This document shows, one piece after another, positions 26,901 to 40,467 of a stretch of 64,000 nucleotides of DNA. This stretch comes from Dendrolimus kikuchii. Its lineage: Eukaryota > Arthropoda > Insecta > Lepidoptera > Lasiocampidae. The stretch spans positions 4,797,210 through 4,861,209 of the forward strand of contig CM034407.1 of the NCBI GenBank assembly GCA_019925095.2. The letters run 5' to 3'. The position numbers and the translations under genes are program-made. Each line of letters begins with the position of its first letter. Position 1 is the first letter of the stretch. The notes under the pieces were generated by a model. The model was not told the DNA's origin and did no database searches. It saw only the letters and a list, made by a program, of their open reading frames with translations.

Positions 26901-29900
26901 GGTAGGCACGGACAACAGAGCGCCATTTAGGCTTATTCTTACACACCTCACTTGCTTCTTTGACATTCATAACTCTTGTCATGCATGCTCGTCTATTCTT
27001 AAGGCTCCTGACATCACCTTCTGCTAGCACACGATCAATTTGATCATGGAAGGTGTGCCGTGGCCTGAACTGTTTAAACAAAAGGAAACAATTACTCGTG
27101 TTTAGTTGCAATAAGCGCAATGCCGATTGACGACATATTTCTTTTATTGTATTATGCTCTTGTTTTGTTTACGGACATCGTTTTGGTTGCCTCCTTGTGA
27201 TACATAAAACAAATGAAACCCCGCCTCTTAAAACTGTTGTTGTAACTATGCGCGTGTCATTCCACTTTTAGCAAAAAGTTTTAGCCTTATGGGTGGTTCA
27301 CCGTCGCTTTGGTCCATTGTACACAAAACTTAGAATGTAAACGTTGCAATTCTAAATAATTTTTTACATTAACGTTGCAGTTGCAAACATACCTTTTTAG
27401 AAGTCATCACATTCTTTATATACCAAGGGTTTTACAAGGTTTAGGTAAAAATATAAGTAGATATAAAAATAAGTCGTGGTAGCGTAATGGCTAGCACACG
27501 CGTCCCAAACTCAAAGGGCGCGGGTTCGATCCTGGCCGAAACGCATGCGCCAATTAGGCAGTTTTCTGAACGAGTGTGCATATTCTTATAATTACCACGT
27601 GCTAACAACGGTGAAGGAAAACATCGTGATGCAACCTGCACATCGAGATAACACATGTGTCAAACCTGCCAAGCCGCCTTGAACAAGCGTGGCGGGTGGT
27701 ATTCTGTCCGTTCCCCTATAGTAGGAGGCCCGAGCCCAGCAGTGGGACATTTATGGGCTGATACTATAGGAAAAAACAATTAAAAAACAAAATACTCAGT
27801 CACAGCGAATTATGACTGACAATGAGTTTAGCTAATACAAATGCGGACTATTGTATGGCATTTCATTTATGAAGTTGTATAATATTCGATGAATATATTA
27901 GTTTCCTTGACAACAGGTTAATAGAAGAATCAGGGTGGTTGTGGCAACTTAGGCAACTGTTCCAATTATCAGGAGCTGTTGTCGATTTGCTGGACCTGCA
28001 GGGCTCTTCCGTATTGCTCTCTTTGGAAGACGGCTGGGACGCTACTGCTCAGGTAAGAAGGTATTTCTAAAACAATTACCGGGTTTTTTAGATCTCGGAC
28101 CGTCTGGTCTGTCGGAGACACACATTTCTCTCATTTTCTTTTTCCCATAAAGTATTTTTGTAGACAAATAAGACGACTTCTAATAGCAACTTTGGCTTAC
28201 TGTCGCCTATAGACAGTTATAATACCTGAAGTATCGAAGGAATTGTATGGGATATTTTTTCCTCCTTGGGAGCTTATTCAAAATCCCCGAAGTTTGCAAG
28301 AGAAACGTATATGAGTGAAGCGGGTCAAGGAGAAGGTAGAAGGAAGTAGACCTCGGAACGTTTCTCTTTACTAAATGGTTACCGCCATAGTCAAACTGAT
28401 ACATTGCCTATGTTATTGAAAATTTAAATATTTGTTTGCATCCTATTTTGGAAAGCTATTGTACTGTATACACTATACAGCATGAGATTTCAATACTTTC
28501 CTTTTGTATATTTTCGAAAGTGTAATATTGGTTCGTGAAAACCCTTCATTATTTTTACTAGAGCAAAAATCTCTATCCAAGAAATACAAGAAACTCAAAT
28601 AGAATTATATTAAATAAAACCCCGAAAATTGCATTAAAGCAAAAAAAAATGTCAAAATATGTGTGGAAGTATGTACAATAATGTACCGGATGTACATACA
28701 TACATACATAGATAACTTCACGCCAGTTCCCTTGCGGGGTAGGCACGAACAACAGAGCGCCATTTAGGCTTATTCTTACACACCTCACTTGCTTCTTTGA
28801 CATTCATAACTCTTGTCATGCACGCTCGTCTGTTTTTAAGGCTCCTGACATCACCTTCTGCTAGTACACGATCAATTTTATCATGGAAGGTGTGTCGTGG
28901 CCTTCCACAACTTCTGCATTCATCCACTTTTGCATTGTAATATCTGTTTAGTCATTCTTTCATCATGCATTCTTTCCACATGCCCGAACCACCGGAGCAT
29001 TCCTTGTACCGGATGTGTTTAAAAATATAGCAACAGATTTATTTAGGGTCAAATTATATGACTTGCTTGTTGATAAATGTTTTTATAATGTAAAAGAGTA
29101 TATGAATTTATACATTTAAATAAATTTAAGAGTTTTTTTTACATAATTATAGAATGTTTCTTATATTTAATTCAATTATTGACATATAAATCACTCTGAC
29201 AATGTTTAACTTGTATATTCTTTAATCTAATAATGTTTAATGTATTAGCTGGCATAATGTATGACTTAATCATAAAGTAAATTTTAATTTGTGAATTTAT
29301 TTTAAATAAATTCAAATATTTGTACACGCCCAGTGAATGGGTAATGACATGACGTCAAGATCTCGTTTATTGTACCGTGTCATTTACAAGTAGAGTTGGG
29401 TAGGACATGATTTGAAAATGAGTTTGTAAGAGTAACATTTTATCCGTGCAGGAACGGAGAAAGAATACAATTTCCTGCGGCCCGGCGGCCTGTCGTAAGA
29501 GGCGACTAAACAACCCACAGCCAGGTGGTAGAGTATTTGCTCGACTGGATGGCGACCACCCCTGGTCTAGAGTATGCCGCCATAACAACCTTGTGTTGTG
29601 TTCCGGCATTAGTGACCAGGTTCCAGTCTCCTTTAAGAGAGCAGCAGCGCATTTGTAGCACCTTTGTTGTTGCAAATGTCCATAGGCGATGGTAACCGCA
29701 GTCCATCTAGTGGGCCGTCTGCCTGTCTGCTGAACTCCTGCAATAATAAAAAAAAAAAAAAAAAAACACATTTTGTAGCAGTTCAATGCACCACTTCAAA
29801 TGAGGCGACGAGATTTGTATGGTTTGTACCGCGGCAGTACATTTGAAGTGATGAGGCCGGTGAGGTGGTGAGCGTCATTCCCTCATTTGTCCCGTACAAA

Positions 29901-32900
29901 ACTGTTGGTTCGGAAATGTTTCTTTAAGAATCGGATGTGATCGGCCTCGGTTACTAGCAGTCGTACATGTCATGTTGTCCCTCTTTGTCGGGTGATTCGT
30001 AGAGGCGTTTTTGTGCCGTTGTCCTCGTTCCGTCCTCCCTCTTACATTTGACGCGTGAGTTGTAGCGGGACATCATTTTTGAAGTAGTACAAATTTGAGC
30101 CGTATCAGTACAAATCTATTTTGTACGGGACAAATGTACTACCTCACACGTATACTACTCATCACTAGTTACAAATAAATAGATAAATTAGGATATCTGT
30201 GAAGTTGTCAGACTGTAAAGATCCTTGTACTTGATATTTCTTTCAGATATCGTCCTTAGCACAAATATGCCTGGAACCGTATTACAGAACCCTGGAGGGC
30301 TTCAGGATAATAGTTGAGAAGGAGTGGCTCGCCCTCGGCCATAAGTTCCAGCAGAGGTCCAATATTGCGGCCACTCCCCAGCAAGGCTTTACTCCCACAT
30401 TCCTTATGTTCTTGGATGCTGTTCACCAAGTAAGTTGTTGACTAGAGTATTCTTGTTTATATTAATAAGTTAACAATACGAATAGAAAATATACAATAGA
30501 ATGAGAATCGTTTTCATGATCATAAAAGAAATATTCTGATGAGAAGCTTATTTTCATTGCCTGAAGCAAGCAAATCTTAGATGAACAATATATAGATGGA
30601 CCCTACGTAAACAAACGCGGAAAATGAACTGAAGCATATTTTTTTGCAAACTTGTGTGCGTAAGCATAATCAGTAGGTTATCGCAGGGGTCCACACACAT
30701 TTGAGGGTGCGATGGATCTAAACCTCTGCTGGTGTAGTGGGTCACTCTGCTTCCCGGGTTCGAAAACTCATTTTCTTCCAACTCAGCGTGGGCACATGGG
30801 AAACAGCTTCAGGTTCCGCAGCAGAGAGTTTATTCGACACAGAGTAGGTATTACATTGATATTTGACACATTACAACTGTCACTCATTACGGTGACAATG
30901 ACACATATTACAACACCCACCCTCAATGTAATACACATATAAATTTCCAAAAAGAAACTATAATAAACTTACATTACAAAAACAATCTTAATTTACATCT
31001 TATACAAAACTATGTTTAAGCAATCAAAAGAAACACAATACTTGTATTATGAAACCTCTTTATAAATATCTTTTTCAAACCAAAAATTAAAATTTACATC
31101 ACTTTGTTCATTACAAAAAAGACTATACAGCTATCACTTATATACTACATACTTTAATTACTTTATTATTAACTAAACTTACACAAATAAAAAAAACTTT
31201 ATACTTAACTACAATTAACTGATGAGACTACACATTTTACAAAATTTCATTAACATATCTTTTCTTAACCATTTTGTAAACATATCAGCTATTTGATCTT
31301 CAGTTTTTAAATACTGTAAACATATTGTACCATTCTGAACCTTTTCCCTAATAAAGTGATAGCGAATGTCAATGTGTTTTAATCGTTTCACTGTATTTGT
31401 ATTTGCTACTTTAATTGCTGACTGATTGTCACAATATATCAAAACAGGTGTTGTTTTACATATCTGAAAATCTTTCAATAAATTGATAAGCCAGCATGCC
31501 TCGCTGACAGCCATACTGGCAGCTATATATTCAGCTTCTGTTGAAGACAGGCTAACACTACTTTGCTTTTTAGAGCACCAAGTTATAAGACAATTTGAGA
31601 AAAAGAAACAATAGCCTGTGGTAGATTTTCTATCCACTAGATCACCTCCCCAGTTTGCATCACAGTAACCTTGTAACACATCCTTATCATATGTATAAAT
31701 TAACTTATAATCAATTGTATGTTTAATATACCTTAAAACTCTCTTAAGAGCACTCAACAAAACATGAGATGCACAATTTTGGTATCTACTAAGTATAGAA
31801 ATGGTTGCACAGAGATCAGGCCTAGTGCAGGAGGCGGCATACATTAAACACCCTAGGATTTGTTGACATTTATTTTCTATGACCTTATCTATAGGTATAT
31901 CATTACATTCAAGTAAAGAAACATTAAAGTTCTGATCCATTGGAGTAGACATTGGCTTACAATCTTCCATATTAAATCTTTTTAAAACATTTAAAAGATA
32001 ATTTTTCTGACACAATTCAGTTACATTAGTTTTCAAGTTTTGTTTTATATTTATACCAAGAAATTCTGAGGCAAATTCTAAATCTTTCATACTAAACTCT
32101 TTATGTAAAATCAATTTAAGGTCATTGACCATTTTATAACAAGAACCAAATATTAACAAGTCATCTACATACAATAAAACATAGATTTGTTTACCATTGT
32201 TACATTTAGTATATAAACATGAGTCACTTTCAGATCTTTTGAAACCTGCATTTAAAATTACAGAATTGAACTTTTCATTCCAGTATTTAGGTGATTTTTT
32301 TAAACCATACAAAGACTTGTTTAATTTTACTATTTGTTTTCCATCAGAATAAGCCCCTTCAGGTAATTTAAGATATACATTCTCATTAATTTCCCCATAC
32401 AGGAATGCACCTGTCACATCCATTTGGTGAATAGGTACCTTTAACTTTGTAGCAACTGAGATAAATAACCTAAATGTTGACAATTTTGCTACTGGAGAAT
32501 AAATTTCAGAAAAATCAATATCTTCTTGTTGTTCAAAACCCCTGGCTACTAGCCTAGCTTTATAGTGACATTTATTATCAAGATATTTTATTTTAAAAAC
32601 CCATTTACTACTAATAATTGGATCAGTTACATTTTCAGTACAGATATCCCAAGTATTATTATTAATTAATGTTTTTAACTCACAGTTTATGGCCTTTGTC
32701 CATTCTTTAGCATTATTGCTTTCCATAGCCTCCTTGTATGTCTTAGGTTCTATATTGTTACATTCCGCTAAAGCAAGTTGACACTTATAGAATGATGGTG
32801 GTTTTCTTGCCCTCTTAAGTCTTTGACAATGTTCTGGAGTTATATTCACTTCACTTTCACTCACTTCACTGTCTGTACACGGTTCATAAATGCTACCTTC

Positions 32901-35900
32901 ATCTTCTGAAGAAATAGGGTTGTAATTATCTTCCAATATCGACTGCTGACTCATTTTTGTGTGTATAATTGGTTCCTCAATATCTATTTTTGGGGCACTT
33001 GTATCTTGTTTTATGTTGCTTTCTTTGTCAAGAAATATAATATCTCGTTTGTTTTCAACTGTATTTTCAATAGGAAACCATATCCTGTATCCTTTTACAT
33101 TCTCTCCATAGCCCACAAAAATGCCTTTCTTGGCTTTTGAGTCCCACTTTCTTCTCTTTTCTTTTGGTATGTGTACATATACAGATGTACCAAAAATTTT
33201 CAAATTATTAATGTCATATTTCTTTCCTGTCCATATTTCATATGGTGAAACACCATTTTGTTTTGTTCTTCCAGTTCTATTCAACACATATGCCGCTGTG
33301 TTCACGGCTTCAGCCCACAATTTCTTTGGTAAATTGTTTGCATATAACATTGCTCTCGCTGCCTCAACTAAGGTTCGATTTTCTCTTTCAGCCTTTCCAT
33401 TTTGTTCTGGTGTGTATGTTACTGAAGTTTGGTGTACTATACCACGATTTATAAAAATTTCTTGTAAACTTTTATTCACAAATTCTAAGCCATTATCACT
33501 TCTAAAAGTTAATATTTTATTTCCTGTACTATTTTCAATCATATTTATAAATTGTTGTATATACTTGCATGTTTCTTCTTTGCTTTTTAAAAAGTACACA
33601 GTTCTATAACTAGAAAAGTCATCTTTCAGTATCATAAAGTATCTGGATCCCCCAATTGAATTATTTTCCATGGGTCCACAAAGATCAGCATGGATAACTT
33701 CACATATCCTTGTTGTATTTGATTTACTGGTTTTAAAAGGTAAGCGATGTATCTTTCCCTTTAAACATCCATGACAAGAATTATCAGTGTTGCCATTAAC
33801 ATATTCGCTGACTTCAATATTGTTGTTTTGTAGCACAGTTTTCACATACTGTATGTTCTGATGAGCCATCTTTTGATGCCATTCATCTAATGTAGACTTA
33901 ACTTGAGTTACATTTGCATATACACTTTTGTAGCGAACATTCATCATATACATGTTCCCAACTCGATTTGCAATAGCACGTAGTGCCTTTCCTTTGTAAA
34001 ACTTGCACTTGTTACCATCTGTCTTCATTATATAACCTGTATCCATTGCACAGTTGACAGAAAATAAGTTTGTTTTTAATTCTGGCACAAACAAAACATT
34101 ATTTATAGTTGTATCAATCCAGTCTTTTCCATTGAATACTTCTAATTTTATCTGTCCACATCCCAATACTTTAATGGTGTCTCCATTGCCAATAATTACT
34201 GACTGTGTTGTCGGTGAAAATGTTGTATACAAGTTCCTTTCACAACACATATGTGCACTTGCACCAGTATCGACTAGCCACTTATATTTTTGTAGATATT
34301 CATTATTATTCTGTTGTACCATGAATGCATTACTATCTTTGTTTTTCCTGAACCGACATTCATTTTTAAAATGACCCGACTTGTTACAATAAAAACATCT
34401 TTTGTCTGTTTTTATGTTTACAATATTCTGTTTGTTCCTGCATTCCGATGCATAATGTCCTAGTTTATTACATTTAAAGCATTTCATGTACTTCTTTTTC
34501 TGTGCATTGCTTTTCACAATAAATGCAGATGCTGTTGATGGAGTATCTTGCTTCTCTTTCAATCGTTCTTCTTCAATCAACAAGCGAGCGACAAGATTAT
34601 CATATGTTTGCTTGTTTTCTGGAGCTGACTCCCACGCAGATATAAAATGCCTGTAGTCATCGGGCAGAGACATCAATACTTTTGTGATTACAAATTTTTC
34701 TGATATATCCTCTCCCATCTGTTTAAGTTGGTTTCTTAACTCTTGAATCTTAGACAAAAATACCGACATTTCAATGTCTTTTACATATTTATATTGAAAA
34801 AACTTTTGTTGAACAATATGTATACTTGTTTCAGTCTTCTGCTCATAAACGCTGCTTAATTTGTGCCACATTTCGGCTGATGTATTGCACGTGATGATGT
34901 GAAGCATCACTTCCTCAGTCATTCTTGTAACTATTTGTGTTTGAGCCTTTGCATCCTTCAATTGCCATGAAGCTTGTTCTTCCGCCTTGTCTGGCTTTGT
35001 AAAAGTGCCATCGACGATACCCATGAGGTTTTGTCCTCGCAATATAACCATTGTTTGAAATTTCCAAATGTTCCAGTTTCTCGCACCCTCCAATTTTATA
35101 ATTGTTTGATTTGCATCCATCGTATTGCTTACGATACCTTCCTGCCTTTTATTGTTATCCTTCCTTGTTCTAATTCGATTTGTACGAACACTCCGAACAA
35201 GTATTGCTTGAGAAAAATATGGCCGCACACTGTCGCGCCGTATTTTAACTTTTATTTTCGAAAAAAAGACTTATTTTACGAAACTAAATATCTGGCAGTA
35301 TTCTCTGAACAATCCTTTATCCTGTAACAAAGTTGTGTGCCTGGGCTCATAACCTGTTTTAGGATTATTCAGGATTCTTTTATAATGAAACGACACGGTA
35401 CGAGATCAACGCAGCAGAGAGTTTATTCGACACAGAGTAGGTATTACATTGATATTTGACACATTACAACTGTCACTCATTACGGTGACAATGACACATA
35501 TTACAACCCACAGCTCCAAAAACAATTCCCCCTGGCGTTCGAGTTCAACGACTATTACTTGAGGTTCATCGCTTACCACAGCGTGTCGTGCCGGTTCCGG
35601 ACGTTCCTACTGGACAGCGAGGCGCAGAGGGCCGAACTGGGAATCACCACCGCCGATGACAAGAGGCCCGACACCAACAGATTGGTGAGTTTCACACAGC
35701 TCTACTTTACCTCTACAATTTTATTTTCAAAAATTGATTGTGTAATTAAATATAATATTTGATAAATTTGATTGTCTTTAAGCAATTCATATTTCATGTA
35801 TTTCATCTTCTTTATACCGTCCCTCCTATGCTATTCCCTACATGGTTTCACCTCCAGTGTTACTAATGTCCATTGGCAACTGTAATGACTTTCCATTAAT

Positions 35901-38900
35901 ATCCGTTTCCCATATCTTACTGACCGTTCATTTGCCTCACTAATGTCAGGAAACACTCCTTCACAGAAATTGATCCTTACAAGCTACACTATGATTTTGA
36001 ATAATAAGTACAGGTGTTTTTATTTTTCAAAATCAGACATTTTGATTCCTGAAAATGGTAATTGGTTTTTCAAAAATCTAATGATACAGCCTTAGTTTAC
36101 GTAATAATTGGCCTCGTGACTCCTTCCAGTATTTTTCGCTATTTCGTATTGTTACAACCTAGGCGCCGACAAAGACAAATTCCACGTACAGATTTGTAGA
36201 AGCACATTTATTACCCGTCGGCATTTGAACTAATAACTAATAACATTGAAACTATTGTAATTCTTTTATGATCGTCTTCTTTTGTTTACTTATTTATTGG
36301 CATACGTTTCTAGAGAACAGCCTATTGTTCTTTTGTTTACGGCCACTAGCGGCTATAATCATTAGCCAGGTCTTACAGATATAAAGTACAAGCTGATTCT
36401 AGGAAATTCGGTACATGTTGCCGGGCGGGCACATTGCATTTGTTCGATGTAAAACGATGGCCTGATTGAGGGAGGGGGCAGTCGAGCGAGAACCACGATC
36501 AAGGCGAGACGTGTGTACATTCGGTAATCTATTAGTGATGGACTTTGCGCGTTTTATTGAATTACGACCTTCTGCATTACGTTTGGATTTGTATTGTTTA
36601 TTTGTATCTGTGTTATATGTGTTTGTATAGTTCTAATAAACTCTATAATAATTCCAACGGTATTTTAATTCGAGTCTCGCAACTCGTAACAGTATAGTTT
36701 AGGTTTTGGCCCTGAAGGCCAACTTGAAAAATTCACCTGTAACACTAATCTGGTTGTGCGTTACCGGCGTTATTTTTTAATGCTTTAAATAAGACGCATA
36801 CGGCCACAATCTAAATCTTTAACACTAACGTAGATGACTTAAATATTAAATAGAATTTTTTTGGTGGGAAATTGGAAGGTGATCTCTTAATGTTAATTTT
36901 AATTTAGGATATTGATTGCTTTAAATGATGAATTAGGCATGTGTATTAAAAATCTCTCAGGTTTCATGAAATGCATGTATTCGAGGTGCCACAAGGACCC
37001 CTCGCATAGCGTCAGCCTACCAGACCAGACATACAATTTACCTGAGACTTTTACTTGAAGATAATTTTAAAACTTTAATACTCATGAATACTTGACACTG
37101 GCTATGTTGACTATAGAATTCGTTGTATGAACGGCCCGCTCGGTGTTGCCTGTAAAATATATAAATTAAATAGAAATAATCAATAATATAACTTAAATCT
37201 ACATATATAAAATATTTCTGTATTTACCTGGATGTTTTGTTAATAAATAAAAGCATATACTGAATGCACGCAGTAATCGAATGCACGAATTTCACTCGGG
37301 ATTGATCCGAAGCAGTTGCCCGAGACTACCGACTGTGCTAAACGTGCCATAGATTCGATTCTCTAACAGCATTCAACGGCTATCTTTCAAACCCTAAAAA
37401 ACCTTGTTTCAATCTCCTCTGCACAATTGAACGTTGTATCCGTTACATGCTAGATATACAAATGGTGCGGAGCCATACTTTAAAGAGAAGAAGAAGATTA
37501 TCCATTGTCAGTTGTTTCGATTCCAGGGGGTGGAAACCGGGGCGGGATCTGAGGAGGAGTGTGGCGGCGGGTGCGGCTCCTTCGGGACCTCCCCCCGCGC
37601 GCCGGCCATGGGCCACTCGGTGTTCGAATACATCGACAAGCACCACCAGAAGTCGCCCATATTCTATAACTTCTTGTATACGCCTGATTTGGTTAATCCG
37701 GTGAGTGTTATTTAACTCAGTGCTTTTTAATGTTTTTGAATACGCGACCCCCTTGGATCATAGACAAACAAAAACTTGGTAATTTAAAAGACTACGTTTA
37801 TGTTTTTTCTCTATTTTGTTACTCATATTCATTATTAGGGTCTTATACTCTGCAAAAAGCTGCTGAGCTTAGAAAGTACCTAAGTACGAGATAGAAATTG
37901 TTGTCAACCCCAAACAAAAAGTTTACCGAGAGCACCTTTAAAAATTGTCTATTGAATGCTTTATTCTTTTTAAAATTTGAAGTCTTTGAAACCTAAAAAA
38001 TGTAATATTTTCTTAAGTTTTCGCGACTTGTATACATAATAAAACTACGTTTTAACGGTTTTAAGCGCGGTAATTTTATTTGATTTTGGTTTTTCCGACG
38101 TTTCGGCCATTTTTCAGTGGCCGTGATCACGGAAGACAAAGATGTCAAGTGTCAACGAGTATTGTTAAAGTTTTATTTAGCCTACCGCCAACTTGTTAAT
38201 TCTAATTTTGTTTATGGTAATTATTTACTCTATGGGAGCCTAATCTAATTTACTACCGCTTCGCAAGATGTTATGGCTTGAAGAGAAGAAGCGGCGCAAG
38301 AAACTCTTCAGCAAACATGCCTAGCTCTAATAATTTTATATAATATTAAAATGGGTGGAAGGAAAAATAAAAGTAATTATCAGTCAAGTTGGTTTGTGGC
38401 CACTGAAAAGTGGCCGAAACGTCGGAAAGACCAAAATCAAATAAAATTACCGCGCTTAAAACCGTTAAAACGTAGTTTTATTACCTAAAAAGTATGTTTG
38501 ATGGTGTGGGTATTCTCATCTCTAACGGTGTGCACGAGACGAACTTCGACACTGATCCAACAGTAAATGTTACCACAACAAAGAGTTTTTTCATGGCGAT
38601 AGTTTCCTCGGCAAATGAATACGAAAATTATTTACTGCATATATCACGACACTTTTTTATTTTATTTTTTATTGCAGGAGATCAGCAGACAGGCAAAATA
38701 ATAGTACATTATGGTACTAGTGTGTAACATTGGTGATTACCGCCGAGGCGCCATTGAGACTCGAGCCGTAGGCGAGGGTCTTAAGAGAGCCGAGGACGGT
38801 AATCATCAATACACACGTGTATCATACGACGTTTTTCAACACACTTGTGAATAAAATAACAACAAAAACTCATTTTATTTAGTAGATAAAAAGTTATATA

Positions 38901-39810
38901 TGAGTGAAAGTTTTATTTATTAAACACGTACGAGTTAAAATTATCTATTTAAATAAGAAGTTGCATGAAATGAGCAAGCAATAGGAACATTAATTTATTT
39001 GTTCTATACAACACGATCTTTTTTTTTTTTGAATAATAACTTTTTTAAGAACAAAGCAACTCAACCAATAAAATTAAAAAAAGAAATCTATAACTCACTA
39101 GTGAGTTATAATGTTTTTTACTCACAGTTTGATAATGGGTGTCATTCTGTGCCTAATTGCGGTGACCATAGAGCCACTTTATGAGCAAGTGTGTTGAAAA
39201 ATAAATAAAGTGTCAGTAGTAACGTCTTAATCACTCCATCCTGTGTAGGTACTCCGTCCAGTGTCGTCCATATGCTCGTTAGAAGTGTGGCAGTACTACA
39301 CCAGCGAAGAGCTCTCCCACGGAGCTCCGTACGACCTAGAGGTGCTCGCTTCCTCTGAGGGGGATGTAAGACATCCGCAACGTAGAGTCGTCACCGCTGG
39401 GTATGTGTTTTTAATGTATCGAAGGCGAATATATTTATTCTTTTTTTTATGGCGTGAGTTCAGCAGACAGGCAGACGACCCACCTGATGGAAAGCGGTTA
39501 CCATCGTCTATGGACATTTGCTGCCGCTTTCTAATGGGAAACTGGAACCTGGCCACTAATGCCGGAACACAACTCAAGGTTGTTATGGCGACATACTCTA
39601 GACCAGGGTAGCCATCCAGACGGGCGAATACCCTACCACCTGGCTGTAGGTTGTTTTGACGCCTCTTACGACAGGCCGTCTCAACGCAGGAGATTATTTC
39701 TCCTTTCCTGCGCATGGATAAAATTGTAACAAAGCTCTGATGATGATCTTTAATAAAGACATATTTAAGTTTAAATTTCTTTCCCAATAAACGTGCAATT
39801 TTTGAAATGT

Positions 39811-39842
<32 letters not shown>

Positions 39843-40405
39843 ACTTCACGCCAGCTCCCTCGCGGGGTAGGCACGAACAACAGAGTGCCATTTAGGCTTA
39901 TTGAAATGTTTTAATAGTTATATAAGTAGAAATGGCATCTAAGCTTCTAGTGCCACGATTTTACTTGTGTTTTTTAATAGATTTACCCTTATATATAATT
40001 CCCCCCCTAACTTTATATTTATGTAGCGGAAAATCTGAAAAAATGATAATAAAGGTAACGGGGCTGTAGTAATTTTTATAAAGAAAACAGAAATACAGTC
40101 AAAGTAGGGAGGGGGTAGTAACTACTTGGTTACATTGTCTATGAAAATTGTTTTTCATATCTGAAAATGTGCTCTAAAGAGTTAAGATTGAAATCTTTAT
40201 CAGAATCCGTCTCGTTTATTTTTTAATTATTTATGTTAATTCTTATACCTATTACATTTTTCTGTACTTGTCTGTTCTGTACGAGTTGTCTGGAAGAGAT
40301 CGCTTCGTAGCGATAAGACCGACGGTCTTGGGGATTGTGCACATTTAGAATATTTTTAGGCTATAAGTTTTTCTGTGTTTTCTGTAATGGTGTACAATAA
40401 AGTGT

Positions 40406-40467
<62 letters not shown>

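Larger units (their letters stand above)
30817..35507 (-). mobile_element. Ty1/copia LTR retrotransposon, near-intact
   Basis: 98-bp LTRs at 30817-30914 and 35410-35507 appear identical, indicating a recent insertion. One long gag-pol ORF fills the interior. A purine-rich tract (minus: gagggtggg, 30915-30926) precedes the 3' LTR, as a polypurine tract should. No target-site duplication could be matched at the outer edges (left flank ggttc, right flank ccaca). Confidence 0.93.

Noticed and set aside
27516..27540. tRNA gene suggested by A- and B-box sequences (also at 5734, 54899, 63749)
   Set aside because: Only head regions resembling tRNA with a long non-tRNA body; multiple copies make tRNA-derived SINEs the better reading. 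No cloverleaf could be completed.
29367..29786. 139-codon minus-strand ORF
   Set aside because: Antisense translation of a SINE-A copy and its polyA tail (Phe run).
33121..33609. 162-codon + strand ORF within the copia element
   Set aside because: Antisense shadow of the integrase region of the gag-pol ORF.
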